Of a stretch of DNA of 64,000 nt, positions 27,423 to 37,663 are shown piece after piece. How positions within the stretch are numbered: position 1 is the stretch's first letter; every line of letters starts with the position of its first letter. Origin of the DNA: Anaeromassilibacillus senegalensis (GTDB lineage Bacteria; Bacillota; Clostridia; Oscillospirales; Acutalibacteraceae); contig NZ_LN868538.1 in NCBI RefSeq assembly GCF_001261775.1, positions 744,001 through 808,000 of the forward strand, read 5' to 3'. Below the pieces are notes generated by a model. It had not been told where the DNA came from. It worked only from the letters and a program-made list of their open reading frames with translations, and made no database searches. A program made the position numbers and the translations under genes.

Positions 27423-30400
27423 AATACGGTATGACGCCGGCAGAAACATTGGAAATCTTCTGCCGGACCTGGTTTGAACAGCGCGACCTGGAGGGACTTC
27501 TTCCGTATTTGTCGGAGGATGTGGATTTCGTCGGCACAGGCTGGAAAGAAACTGCTCAGGGCAAGGCCGAGATGGTCGACTATCTGCGGCAGGATATCCA
27601 GGAGATCACGGAACCCTTTACCCTTCATTTTTCTGTCATCCATGAGCACTATCTCACAGAGGAGATATGCAGCCTATCCGTCAAGGCAACCCTGAGAAAT
27701 TCCCTCTATGCCTGGCCGCTGCGGGGCTTTTTCACACTGGCCCGGCGGGACGGCGTCTGGCTGATCGAGAGCTTTCATTTTGCGGAGCCGGGTCCCAGCC
27801 AGCGGGAAACAGAGCATTATCCCGGAACGCTCGTGATGGAAAACATTGTCCGGCAGCGCCAGGAGCTGCTGAATGACTCGGTGCCCGGCGGTATGATGGG
27901 CGGATATATTGCGGAGGGATTCCCCTTTTATTTCATCAACCAGCATATGCTGGAGCACCTGGGGTACGCGGATGAGGCGGATTTTGTCGCGGACATCGGG
28001 GGGCTGATCTCCAACTGTATGCATCCGGACGATCGGGAACCGGTGGACGCTTCGGTTGCCCGCCAGCTGAAAACCGGTGATGAATATGTTGTGGAATACC
28101 GGATGCGCAAAAAAGACGGCTCCTACATCTGGGTGCACGACGTTGGACGGCAGATAACCGACGAAACCGGACGGCCGGCGATTATATCGGTCTGTATGGA
28201 TATTACAGCGCAGCGCAAAGCCCAGGAGGAGGTCCTGCAGCTTTACAATCATATTCCCGGCGCAGTCTTCCGCTGCCGGTACGACGCCGGTTTTTCCGTC
28301 ATTGCCGCCAACGACGGCCTGTTTGATTTTATCGGCTATTCGCGTGAGGAGTTCGCCGCCATGGGCAATCGGATGTCCGCGGTCAGCAGCCCGGAGGACG
28401 TTGCGGAAATTACAGCTGCCATTCACGCGCAGCTGCTCAAGGGGGACGCTATTCACGGTGAAACCCGCCTGATTTGCAAAGATGGGACGGTAAAATGGGT
28501 CTCCCTCAAGGCACAGCGGGTGGTGGAAAAGGACGGGGAATCCTATCTTTACTGCGTCCTGGTGGATGTTACAGAGGAAAAGCAGCTGCAACAGCAGATC
28601 CGCGAGCTCTATGAAAAAGAACTGGCCTATTTTGCAGAAATGGCCTCCGCGGAGGGCTGCATTCAGGGAAGCATCAACCTCACACAGAACCGGGTGGAGA
28701 GCTATTTGGCAAATACCGACGTAGCGGTCGCGCATAACGGGGATTCCTATGACGAGGTGATTATGACCCTGGCAGCGACCGCCGTGGACGCCGCATACGG
28801 AAATGAAATCCTCAACACCCTGAGCCGTGAGCGCGTATTGGCCGATTATACAGCTGGCAAGGTGGATTATCGTCTCGACTATCTGCGCAGGAGCCACGCC
28901 GGCGGGGTTTTTTGGGCAAATACGAGCCTGCGCACCACCCGGGACCCGGAGACGGGGGATATCATCGTCTTCTTCTATACGCTGGATGTCACGGAAAAGC
29001 GGCTGCTGGAACGGCTGCTCGACAACATCGCCCGGCTGGATTACGATATTATCACAGAAATCGATCTGACGCGCGGGTCCTACCGGCTGGTCGCCTGCGA
29101 CCGTGACTGGGAACAGACGATCCCGTCTGAAGGAAATTTCCAAAAGGAAATCCAGTTGGTTGCAGATCGCTGTATGGACAAGGAAACCAGGACGTTCTTC
29201 CTTGGAAAACTGGATTTTACCTTTATGAAGCAGCAGCTGGCAGAGCAGGACTCTTACACCTTTATCGCGGAGGTCCAGGAAAAGGGCAGTGTAAAGGCAG
29301 TCAAGCGCTTCCAGATTTTCTATATCAACAAAGAAATGGGACGCGTCTGCATGACGCGCACCGACGTCACCGACGTCGTCCGCCAGGAACAGCGGCAGAA
29401 GGAAGAACTGGCCTCCGCCCTGTTGGCCGCGGAGCAGGCAAATGCCGCCAAATCCGATTTTCTCTCCCGCATGAGCCATGAAATCCGCACGCCGATGAAC
29501 GCCATTATCGGCATGAGCACCATTGCGGCACAGCACATCGGTGAGGACGACCAGGTGGCGGACTGCATCTCCAAAATCGGGATTTCCTCCCGCTTCCTGC
29601 TCTCCCTGATCAACGATATTCTGGATATGAGCCGGATTGAGAGCGGAAAGATGCTCATGAAAAGTGAGAAGATTCCAACGGAGGAGTTTCTAAGCGGCAT
29701 CAATTCCATCTGTTACAGCCAGGCCGCCGCAAAGGGTGTGGAATTTGAGTGCATCGTCGATCCGGTGCTGGATGATTACTACATCGGCGACGCGATGCGG
29801 CTGCAGCAGGTGCTGCTCAATATTTTAAGCAACGCAATCAAATTCACCGGAGAGAGCGGAAAGGTCACGTTCTCCGCCTCCCAACGCCGCAAAGCAAAAA
29901 ACGACGCCGTGCTGCGTTTCATTGTCAACGACACGGGCGTGGGTATGAGCGACGAATTCCTTCCCCACCTCTTTGAGCCGTTTTCCCAGGAGTCCACCGG
30001 CACGACCTCTCTGTACGGCGGAACCGGTCTGGGCTTGGCCATCTGCAAGAACATTGTGGACCTGATGGACGGAAAAATCACTGTGCGGTCAATCAAGGGG
30101 ATCGGCACAGAATTCACCGTTGACGTCAAACTGGGCATTACAGAGGAGGAGAAGCTCCGCCACAACCAAAAAAAGCAGCATTACAACTTTTCGCATCTGA
30201 AGACGCTGGTGGTGGACGACGATGTGGCCGTCTGCGAAAGCGCTGTCGTCACCCTGCGCGAAATGGGGGTCACGGCGGAATGGGTGGACAGCGGGCGCAA
30301 GGCTGTCGACCGGGTGAGCGCCCTTTGGGGAAAAGGCGAATTCTACGATATGATCCTGATCGACTGGAAAATGCCGGAGATGGACGGGCTGGAGACCGCC

Positions 30401-31006
30401 CGGCGCATCCGCGGCATTGTCGGCCCGGAAGTCACGATCATCATCATAACCGCCTACGACTGGATCCCCATTGAGCATGAGGCAAAGCTGGCGGGCGTCA
30501 ACCTGCTGATGAGTAAGCCGATGTTCAAAACATCGCTCGTCTCAGCGTTTACAAAAGCATTGGGAGAAAAAGAGGAGCAGGCACAGCAGACAGCCGCCAT
30601 CGATTACAATTTCACCGGGAAGCGCGTGCTGCTGGTGGAAGATAACCAGATCAATACCGAAGTCGCCATGGCACTCCTGCAAAGCAAGGGCTTTGAGGTG
30701 GAAACCGCGGGCAACGGCCTGCGGGCATTGGAGGTCTTCAGCAAATCCTCCGTGGGGTATTACAACGCGATCCTGATGGATATCCGGATGCCGCTCATGG
30801 ACGGCCTGACCGCCGCGATGAATATCCGGCATCTCAGCAACGCCGACGCAGGGACCATCCCGATCATCGCCATGACAGCCAACGCCTTTGACGACGACAT
30901 AGAAAAGAGCAAGGCCGCGGGCATGAACGCTCACCTTGCCAAACCGATTGAGCCGGACCGGCTCTTCCAAACTCTGTATGATTTTATCTTCGGAAAGGAG
31001 GTTTGA
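27419..31006 (+). CDS. Cytosolic hybrid histidine kinase with N-terminal SnoaL-like domain and PAS domains
   Basis: 1195 residues without a clear TM segment. The N-terminal 130 residues (MTPAETLEIFCRTWFEQRD, with DVDFVGTGW) look like a SnoaL/DUF4440 ligand pocket. PAS domains follow (about 150-265 and 270-390), plus a further PAS-like region (to about 660). HisKA near 680 ([14 protein letters not shown]), HATPase about 790-905, receiver one about 925-1040 (ILIDWKMPEMDG) and receiver two about 1065-1190 (AILMDIRMPLMDG), both with Asp intact. The start at 27419 overlaps the phosphodiesterase stop by 4 nt and has an AGGGGGG leader. An HPt gene follows after 4 nt. The N-terminal fusion suggests a soluble signal. 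Confidence 0.92.
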   Translation: MKYGMTPAETLEIFCRTWFEQRDLEGLLPYLSEDVDFVGTGWKETAQGKAEMVDYLRQDIQEITEPFTLHFSVIHEHYLTEEICSLSVKATLRNSLYAWPLRGFFTLARRDGVWLIESFHFAEPGPSQRETEHYPGTLVMENIVRQRQELLNDSVPGGMMGGYIAEGFPFYFINQHMLEHLGYADEADFVADIGGLISNCMHPDDREPVDASVARQLKTGDEYVVEYRMRKKDGSYIWVHDVGRQITDETGRPAIISVCMDITAQRKAQEEVLQLYNHIPGAVFRCRYDAGFSVIAANDGLFDFIGYSREEFAAMGNRMSAVSSPEDVAEITAAIHAQLLKGDAIHGETRLICKDGTVKWVSLKAQRVVEKDGESYLYCVLVDVTEEKQLQQQIRELYEKELAYFAEMASAEGCIQGSINLTQNRVESYLANTDVAVAHNGDSYDEVIMTLAATAVDAAYGNEILNTLSRERVLADYTAGKVDYRLDYLRRSHAGGVFWANTSLRTTRDPETGDIIVFFYTLDVTEKRLLERLLDNIARLDYDIITEIDLTRGSYRLVACDRDWEQTIPSEGNFQKEIQLVADRCMDKETRTFFLGKLDFTFMKQQLAEQDSYTFIAEVQEKGSVKAVKRFQIFYINKEMGRVCMTRTDVTDVVRQEQRQKEELASALLAAEQANAAKSDFLSRMSHEIRTPMNAIIGMSTIAAQHIGEDDQVADCISKIGISSRFLLSLINDILDMSRIESGKMLMKSEKIPTEEFLSGINSICYSQAAAKGVEFECIVDPVLDDYYIGDAMRLQQVLLNILSNAIKFTGESGKVTFSASQRRKAKNDAVLRFIVNDTGVGMSDEFLPHLFEPFSQESTGTTSLYGGTGLGLAICKNIVDLMDGKITVRSIKGIGTEFTVDVKLGITEEEKLRHNQKKQHYNFSHLKTLVVDDDVAVCESAVVTLREMGVTAEWVDSGRKAVDRVSALWGKGEFYDMILIDWKMPEMDGLETARRIRGIVGPEVTIIIITAYDWIPIEHEAKLAGVNLLMSKPMFKTSLVSAFTKALGEKEEQAQQTAAIDYNFTGKRVLLVEDNQINTEVAMALLQSKGFEVETAGNGLRALEVFSKSSVGYYNAILMDIRMPLMDGLTAAMNIRHLSNADAGTIPIIAMTANAFDDDIEKSKAAGMNAHLAKPIEPDRLFQTLYDFIFGKEV

Positions 31007-31010
31007 GAAG

Positions 31011-31382
31011 ATGCAGGAATTAAAAGACGCCTTTGCCGCCTATGGCGCCGATTATGAGGCAACCATGAGGCGCTTTATGGGCAGCCAACCGATGTACCTG
31101 CGGTTTCTGGACATGTTTTTCCAGGACGATAGCCTGCAAAAGTTGGGTGCAGCACTGGACGCCGGCGACCTGAACGCCGCTTTTGAGGCGGCGCACACCC
31201 TGAAGGGAACTTCCGGCAACATGGGGCTGGCGCCCCTTTACGCGGCGGTCTGCGCCATTGTGGAACCACTGCGTACCGGAACGGCACGAGGCGACTACCC
31301 GGTTCTGTACCAGGTGATTCAGGCGGAGTACCAGAAAGCAGACGCTTTTCGGCACAGCCTGAAAAGGGGGGACCCGGTATGA
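31011..31382 (+). CDS. Stand-alone HPt phosphotransfer protein
   Basis: 123-residue helical protein with the HPt core FEAAHTLKGTSGNMG; H62 is the phospho-accepting histidine. It would shuttle phosphate between the receivers of the neighbouring hybrid kinases, none of which has its own HPt domain, and a final receiver such as that of the phosphodiesterase. The start at 31011 is chosen for AGGAGG 9 nt upstream. Its stop overlaps the start of the next kinase by 4 nt (ATGA), so all four genes from 25278 to 35986 form one operon. Confidence 0.93.
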   Translation: MQELKDAFAAYGADYEATMRRFMGSQPMYLRFLDMFFQDDSLQKLGAALDAGDLNAAFEAAHTLKGTSGNMGLAPLYAAVCAIVEPLRTGTARGDYPVLYQVIQAEYQKADAFRHSLKRGDPV

Positions 31383-34300
31383 CAGCGGGCGATCTGTTTT
31401 CCATGGACCAGATGACGGACATATTGGATGGCTTCCCGTCCGCTGTTTTTGTTCACGCAGCCGCGGACGGGAAGCTGCTCTACGCAAACCGTTTGGCAAA
31501 GGACTGGTTTCCCGAGATCAACGGGGCAGATCCAGTCCTGGGCCTCTTTTTCCCCTGCCTTTACGTTTGTGCCGATGAGCCGGACGCCGTACAGGAATAT
31601 CGCCATCCCGGCAGCCACCGCGCGTACCGGCGCACCGGAAAGCGCATCCAATGGGCCGGCAGGGACGCATTTGTCACCTATCTGGAAGAAGCAGCCTGTC
31701 AAAAAGCAGAAAACGAACGGGACGCAACGTTTGAAGAAACGCTGCAGGAAATCCTCAGCGGCCTCCCCTGCGGCCTGTGCATTTACCAGGCTGACGAAGA
31801 CCGTATCACTCCGATCCTGCACAATCAGGCTTTTTATGAGATCATGGGATACTCCGAAGCGAATATCCGCAGCGTGGAACAGGAAACCTCCTATTTGAAC
31901 GTCCACCCAGAGGACCTGGAATCTTTGCGCCAAAAAATAGATCAATTGATCCGGCACGGCGGCCCCTTACGGGAAACCTACCGGCTTTGGAACGATACCC
32001 GTGGGGAATACCGCTGGATTCAGCTGAGTGCGTCTACACACACCCATAAAGACGGCCAAAAACGGTTTTACGGCATTTACAGCGACGTCAGTGAGCAAAA
32101 GCGGCTGGAACAGAAATTGACCGACGCAAATAAGCAAATGTATGATATCATCAACGCGATCCCCGGCGGCATTGCGATCTATAAGGTCTCTGATATCTTT
32201 GAAACAGTGTATTTCTCCGACGGCATACCGGAACTCTCCGGATATACCGTACAGGAATACCGGAAGCTGGTTAAGGACGACGCTGCCATTCTGATTTATC
32301 CGGACGACACCGCGATGGTGGTTAACACCGTTTGGGAGGCAATCCGGAACCACACTGTGGCGGATTTAGAATTCCGGAAACAGCACCGGGACGGACACAT
32401 TGTCTGGGTTCGCGCGCAGGCAAAGCAGATCGGTGAGGAAGACGGCTGTCCTCTGCTCCATTGCGTTTTCCACAACATTTCCGCACTCAAGGAAACCCAG
32501 CAGGAACTGAATCACCTTGTCAATTCCATTCCGGGCGGCATCGCCAGCTACCGGATTGTAAACAATCACTTTGTCCCCAGCTTTTTCTCCGATGGCGTCG
32601 CCGCCCTCTCCGGCCACACCCGCGAAGAATATGAAGCCCTCCTCAACGGAGACGTGCTCAACACGGTCTATCCGCCGGACCGGAAACGGGTTTTTGCCGC
32701 GGTAAAGGCCTCCGTTCAGAGCGGAGAAACACTGGACCTTTCCTACCGCACGCGCCACAAGGACGGAACCGTGATCTGGGTTCACTTAAACGGGCAGCGT
32801 ATCGACCCACTGTCCGACGCCTGCCGCTTTTACGCCGTGTTTACCGGCATGCCGCCGGAAGCCCGGCTGTTTCAGAGCATCGCCAATGACACCGGCGATG
32901 AAATCTACGTCATTGATCAAAAAACCTATGAACTGCTGTACGTCAACGAATCTGAACACGTTTTTTCAAAGGGCAGCAGCTGCGTTGGGCAAAAATGCTA
33001 CGCGGCCCTGCAGGGAAAAAATAAGCCCTGCGCGTTTTGCACACTGAAAAAGCGGGCGGCGGACGGCGTGGAGCATCTGATGGAACTCGGGGATTCCAAC
33101 CGGTTTTTCAGCACCCGCTTCCGGGAGATGGACTGGAATGGGATTCCCGCCTATGTAAAATTTGTACGGGACGTCACCCAGGAGGTCTTGACCCGCAGGG
33201 AGAAAGAGCGGCTGGAGATTTATTTCCGAACCGTGGTGGATGCATTGCCCGGCGGGGTCTCTGTCGTTCACATGGGGACGGACGGCGCAATGACCACCGA
33301 ATTTATTTCGGACGGTTTTGCCACCATGACCCGCATGAGCCTGGAGGAAGCAACCCGGCTGTATAAGCACGACGCCCTCGCGGGCATTCACCCGGACGAC
33401 GCGGCGAAAATCCGGCAGCAACTGGATCACTGCATTGCCTCCGGCGGCGACCGCTGCGAGCTCATCGGCCGTCTGCAGCTGGGCGGCGGCGGATACCTCT
33501 GGCTCAAGAGCAACCTGTCCATCAAAAGGATGAACGACGGAAGCCTGATGCTCTATTCTGTTTATACCGACATCAGTGCTTCCGTGGAGGAAAAGGCGCA
33601 AATCCGCCGCCAATACGAAAACCTCCTGCTTCAGCATTACCGCATGGCCGGCCCCAACGAGCTTGTTCTCGGACACTGTAATATCACACAAAACCGCATT
33701 TTGGAAATTCTGGACTACACCAATTCGGACCTCCTGCAGACCTTTGGAACCAATCGCGAGGCGTTTTTCACCGGCATCGCAAGCCTTGTGGTAGACGAAG
33801 CCGAACGGCGGGCCTTTTTAAATCTGTATCTCAACAAGCCCGCTCTTGAGGCATTCTTCCGCCATGAAACAGAACAGATTCTCAAATGCTTCATCAAGCT
33901 GCCCAAGGAACCCCACGGACGCTATGTTCAGTTTAAGGTAAATCTGGTGGAAACGCCGGACACCGGAGACATCACCGGTGTCCTGACGGTGACGGACATC
34001 ACCGAACAAACCATATCCGACCGGATCCTGCACCAGCTTTCCGTCACCAGTTATGATTACGTCATTGATCTGAACCTGACGGAGGATTCCTTTACTGTTC
34101 TGACTTGCAGCAGGAATGCCCCATATGTTCCGCCTCCCTGCGGATGCCATTCCGAACGGGTTGCTGACATGGTGCAGCATGCGGTCGCGCCAAAGGACCG
34201 GAAACGGTATGCAGCCGCTCTGGACCCGGATGAAATCCGGCAGCGGCTGCAGAAGGAGAATCCCTATACCATTTCCTATTGCCTGATCACCGAAAAGGGG

Positions 34301-35986
34301 GATATTCTGACCAAGAATATGACCGTATCCGCCGTGGACCTGCGGCTTGGGCGGGTCTGCCTGGTCTGCTCCGACATTACGGAATCCGTGCGGGAGGAAC
34401 AGAGCCTTTTGAATATGATGGCCTACACGTTCGAACGCATGGGACTTCTTCACATCAGCAGCGGACGGTTCACGATGTATACCCGCCAAACCGTGCTGGA
34501 AAATCTCTCCCCCTACGTAATGGAGTGCTATGAGGACAAACTGGAGACCTTTACCGAAAAATACGGTACAGAAAAAGACCGGGAAGAAATCATCAACCAG
34601 TTCCGCACAGAGACCATTTTGCAGCGGCTTTCAGAACAGCCAAATGGGTATGATTTTGTTTTCCCTTACCGGTCGGCAAAAGGGCTGCGATACAAGCAGA
34701 TCAATATGCTGTGGGGTGATGATAACCACAGCATGGTTTGTATGGTACGCGCGGATGTGACGGAAATGCTTGCTGCAGAGCGGAAGTCCAAGCAGGATCT
34801 GGAAAACGCGCTCGCACTGGCGGAGGAAGCCAACCGGGCCAAAAGCGATTTTCTCTCCGCTATGAGCCACGATATCCGCACGCCGATGAACGCCATCATG
34901 GGCATGACGACACTGGCGCGCGCCCATTTGGACAACCGCGAACGGGTGGAGGATTGCCTGCGAAAGATCTCCGTTTCCAGCAGGCATTTGCTGAGCCTGG
35001 TCAACGACATCCTGGATATGAGCAAAATTGAGCAGTCCAAAGTTCCTCTGAATCATATGCCGGTTGACCTGCCGGATCTGATCGAGCAGCTTACCGCGAT
35101 CATTGAACCGCAGGCCCAGGAAACCGGGCTGCACTTTACCGCCCGAACCGCGCAGGTGTCCCACAGAAGTTTTCTCGGGGACGCCCTGCGCATCAACCAG
35201 ATCCTGATCAACCTGCTGAGCAACGCGGTCAAGTTTACGCCGGAAGGCGGCCGGGTGGACTTTCTGGCAGAGGAGATCCCGCCCGTCAGAAACGGATGGA
35301 TTCGCTACCGGTTCACCATTCGTGACACGGGGATTGGAATGGTTCCGGAGTTCCTGGAGCACGTCTTCTCCCCCTTCGCCCGCGGACGCGCCGCAGCCCA
35401 GGTTGAGGGGACGGGGCTGGGGTTGAGCATCACCAAGGGCCTGGTGGAATTGATGGGGGGAACCATTTCTGTGGAAAGCCAGGTTGGCCGAGGTTCCACC
35501 TTCCGGGTGGAGCTGGAATGTGAAGATGCGCCGCGGGGGACTGTTCAGGCAGACATGTCCGGTACGGAGCCTTCCAGCACCGTTAAGCGCAATCTGCTTG
35601 CCGGCCGCACCTTTCTGGTCGTGGAGGACAATGCCATCAACGCAGAAATCCTGTGCGAACTCCTCAGTCTGGAAGGCGCTCAGGCCGTTGTCCGGACAGA
35701 TGGCACGCAGGCAGTGCACGCAGTCCAAACGATGTCCCCCAATAGCTATGACGCTATCCTGATGGACATTCAGATGCCCAAAATGAACGGCTATGAAGCC
35801 GCCCGTGCGATTCGGAAACTGGATCGGAACGATGCAGCGGCCATTCCGATCATCGCCATGACCGCCAACGCTTTTGCCGAGGACATCCAGTCGGCCCTGG
35901 ACGCCGGTATGGACGCCCATGTGGCAAAACCGATCGATATGAACGTACTGCGGGCCGCTTTGGACAAGGTGCTGCAAAAACGATAG
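31379..35986 (+). CDS. Multi-PAS hybrid histidine kinase
   Basis: 1535 residues, soluble. Six or more PAS-type domains fill residues 1-1130, repeating the pattern NAIPGGIAIYKV / FFSDGVAALSG and the DGTVIWVH strand. One PAS (about 495-620) carries a cysteine set CY plus PCAFC, also seen in the kinase at 37910. HisKA near 1156 (MSHDIRTPMNAIMG), HATPase about 1270-1380 ([14 protein letters not shown]) and one receiver about 1408-1533 (LVVEDNAINAE, AILMDIQMPKMNGYE, KPID). No HPt domain. Last gene of the operon, followed by a long-stem terminator. The number of PAS domains is an estimate. Confidence 0.92.
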   Translation: MTAGDLFSMDQMTDILDGFPSAVFVHAAADGKLLYANRLAKDWFPEINGADPVLGLFFPCLYVCADEPDAVQEYRHPGSHRAYRRTGKRIQWAGRDAFVTYLEEAACQKAENERDATFEETLQEILSGLPCGLCIYQADEDRITPILHNQAFYEIMGYSEANIRSVEQETSYLNVHPEDLESLRQKIDQLIRHGGPLRETYRLWNDTRGEYRWIQLSASTHTHKDGQKRFYGIYSDVSEQKRLEQKLTDANKQMYDIINAIPGGIAIYKVSDIFETVYFSDGIPELSGYTVQEYRKLVKDDAAILIYPDDTAMVVNTVWEAIRNHTVADLEFRKQHRDGHIVWVRAQAKQIGEEDGCPLLHCVFHNISALKETQQELNHLVNSIPGGIASYRIVNNHFVPSFFSDGVAALSGHTREEYEALLNGDVLNTVYPPDRKRVFAAVKASVQSGETLDLSYRTRHKDGTVIWVHLNGQRIDPLSDACRFYAVFTGMPPEARLFQSIANDTGDEIYVIDQKTYELLYVNESEHVFSKGSSCVGQKCYAALQGKNKPCAFCTLKKRAADGVEHLMELGDSNRFFSTRFREMDWNGIPAYVKFVRDVTQEVLTRREKERLEIYFRTVVDALPGGVSVVHMGTDGAMTTEFISDGFATMTRMSLEEATRLYKHDALAGIHPDDAAKIRQQLDHCIASGGDRCELIGRLQLGGGGYLWLKSNLSIKRMNDGSLMLYSVYTDISASVEEKAQIRRQYENLLLQHYRMAGPNELVLGHCNITQNRILEILDYTNSDLLQTFGTNREAFFTGIASLVVDEAERRAFLNLYLNKPALEAFFRHETEQILKCFIKLPKEPHGRYVQFKVNLVETPDTGDITGVLTVTDITEQTISDRILHQLSVTSYDYVIDLNLTEDSFTVLTCSRNAPYVPPPCGCHSERVADMVQHAVAPKDRKRYAAALDPDEIRQRLQKENPYTISYCLITEKGDILTKNMTVSAVDLRLGRVCLVCSDITESVREEQSLLNMMAYTFERMGLLHISSGRFTMYTRQTVLENLSPYVMECYEDKLETFTEKYGTEKDREEIINQFRTETILQRLSEQPNGYDFVFPYRSAKGLRYKQINMLWGDDNHSMVCMVRADVTEMLAAERKSKQDLENALALAEEANRAKSDFLSAMSHDIRTPMNAIMGMTTLARAHLDNRERVEDCLRKISVSSRHLLSLVNDILDMSKIEQSKVPLNHMPVDLPDLIEQLTAIIEPQAQETGLHFTARTAQVSHRSFLGDALRINQILINLLSNAVKFTPEGGRVDFLAEEIPPVRNGWIRYRFTIRDTGIGMVPEFLEHVFSPFARGRAAAQVEGTGLGLSITKGLVELMGGTISVESQVGRGSTFRVELECEDAPRGTVQADMSGTEPSSTVKRNLLAGRTFLVVEDNAINAEILCELLSLEGAQAVVRTDGTQAVHAVQTMSPNSYDAILMDIQMPKMNGYEAARAIRKLDRNDAAAIPIIAMTANAFAEDIQSALDAGMDAHVAKPIDMNVLRAALDKVLQKR

Positions 35987-36033
35987 AACAGGTTGTGCCG
36001 AACATTTTCCTTCGGGGCAAGCCCGTGCAGGCA

Positions 36034-36077
36034 AAACGCCCGCGAAATCCGGTAAAAAACGGATTTCGCGGGCGTTT
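36034..36077 (+). terminator. Intrinsic terminator of the signalling operon
   Basis: AAACGCCCGCGAAATCCG / CGGATTTCGCGGGCGTTT: 18-bp perfect stem (36034-36051, 36060-36077) with loop GTAAAAAA, followed by a CGCTGTCATTTT tail. Confidence 0.9.
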
Positions 36078-36153
36078 CGCTGTCATTTTAAAATGGTCCT
36101 AACCACACACTCTCTGAAACAGAACGCTGTAAACGCGGACTCTGTTCACGTTT

Positions 36154-37614
36154 TTAGCTCTTTTCCGGAATCAGCACCCTGCCGGCCTCCTCGACGCCCA
36201 TCTGTACCAGATGCTCCACCACAAATCGGTTTTCATAAATCAAGAGCTCCTCCAGCCTGGTGGAAAATCGGACTGCATCGGACCGCTCCAGGCATTCCGT
36301 CATGTAATCATAATAAGGGGCATACAGTGCATTGACCGCCTCGGCGTCTCCGTGCAGTCCGCCCAGGGGATACCCCCACCAAAGCTGCTTTAACAGCTCC
36401 GAATAGACGCTTTGGATCGTTTGATAGGGGGAAAACCGCGCGACCAGCTCGAGGGTAGTATAAACGAGCGCACCGTACTTCCGTTTGTCCCTCAGCTCAT
36501 ACCATTTTTGTTTCCACTGGCGAACCGCTTCCGCATCCATTGCCTGAAGGGTCAGCGTACTGACCGCCTTGCCGGAAAGCGCGAACAGCTGCAGGCTCTG
36601 GGTAAAATCCATTAACCGCCCTCGAACCGCCGGTTTGGTAAAATTGCAGTTTTCCGCACATTCCGTAGGCGAAAGGACCTGCAGCCGGGCCCCCTTTGAC
36701 GATTTTACAACGCCGATACATCTCAGGACGTCGAGTGCACGGCGCAGTGTAATACTGGAGACCTTCTTTATTTCTGTCAATTCCTTTTGCGTGGGCAGAC
36801 GGCTGCCGACCGGATACTTGCCGCGGCAAATTTCCACCAAAAGCTCCCACGCCAGAGAATAACAAAGCTGCGAAGGTTTTTTGTACGTATTCCAGCAAAA
36901 GCCGATTTCCTGTTCCGGTGGAGGCATTGTAATTCTGGTTCTGTAAAACTGATCCAACGCGCGGGAAATCTGGGTCTGGAAATCGTCTATATGGATTTGA
37001 AGCGCCGCCCAGTTTTTCTCGCGGCAAAAGCGCACGACGTTTGGCACATAGTCTGCCAGCGTGTCAAAGTATTGCAGGTTTTCTATCAGGCTGAAAAACG
37101 GCGCCTGAAAAAACATAAATATTTGCCAGGCGATGCGCATAAGGAGGTCATTTCCCAGAGATGCATATTTGTACGACAGGTGCTGCAGCGCGGAATACGG
37201 CGGCAGAAGCCCGTACCGGGCAATTTCTTCTATATGGCACAGCGTCTCCGGAGATGCGTTTTTCAGTCCTGCCCACTGGGCGTTCCCAAAGAGAGGCTGT
37301 ATGCATTTGCTCAGGTCAAGCAGCGCGCTTTTTCGGCTCGCAAAATAATTTTGAACAAACCGCTCAACTTCTTCCTCGCTGTATCGCACCTGTACCCTTG
37401 CACCAACATTGGTGGAGAGGGAAATATAGCCTTCCTCCTTCAGACGGCCATAGGCTGGGCGTATCGTATCAATTGCAACCAGAAACCATTTGCCTGCTTC
37501 CATCATGGTAGGAAGCGTGTCACGGTAATGATACGTGCCAAATTGAATCTGCGTGCGCAGAACCCGGTAGACAACCTGGCGCGATTCCATATACCCCTCT
37601 GTGTGATTTTTCAA
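36154..37614 (-). CDS. GntR-type regulator with two winged-helix domains
   Basis: 486 residues. Two GntR-like winged helices are present: one at the N-terminus (about 10-80: VVYRVLRTQIQFGTY, DTLPTMMEAGKWF, GRLKEEGYI) and one in the middle (about 255-325: RGKYPVGSRLPTQKELTEI, RRALDVLRCIGVV). Each is followed by an all-helical region of about 150 residues, suggesting a tandem duplication of an HTH-plus-effector unit. No aminotransferase or FadR signature was recognised. The start is a TTG (37614) with GGAGGGG 5 nt upstream; an ATG at 37590 is too close to its GAGGGG. It is divergent from the kinase at 37910 and probably regulates it and itself. Confidence 0.75.
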   Translation of the reverse strand: MKNHTEGYMESRQVVYRVLRTQIQFGTYHYRDTLPTMMEAGKWFLVAIDTIRPAYGRLKEEGYISLSTNVGARVQVRYSEEEVERFVQNYFASRKSALLDLSKCIQPLFGNAQWAGLKNASPETLCHIEEIARYGLLPPYSALQHLSYKYASLGNDLLMRIAWQIFMFFQAPFFSLIENLQYFDTLADYVPNVVRFCREKNWAALQIHIDDFQTQISRALDQFYRTRITMPPPEQEIGFCWNTYKKPSQLCYSLAWELLVEICRGKYPVGSRLPTQKELTEIKKVSSITLRRALDVLRCIGVVKSSKGARLQVLSPTECAENCNFTKPAVRGRLMDFTQSLQLFALSGKAVSTLTLQAMDAEAVRQWKQKWYELRDKRKYGALVYTTLELVARFSPYQTIQSVYSELLKQLWWGYPLGGLHGDAEAVNALYAPYYDYMTECLERSDAVRFSTRLEELLIYENRFVVEHLVQMGVEEAGRVLIPEKS

Positions 37615-37644
37615 ATCTACCCCTCCGCGTATGCAAACGTTTTT

Positions 37645-37663
37645 ATGATATATAGTATATCAT
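37645..37663. promoter_or_regulatory. Palindromic operator in the GntR/kinase divergent region
   Basis: ATGATATA-TAG-TATATCAT: perfect 8-bp arms around a 3-nt centre, 31 bp upstream of the GntR start. Likely autoregulatory site or promoter-overlapping operator; the rest of 37664-37909 shows only AT-rich DNA and the GAGGAG ribosome site of the kinase. Confidence 0.6.
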
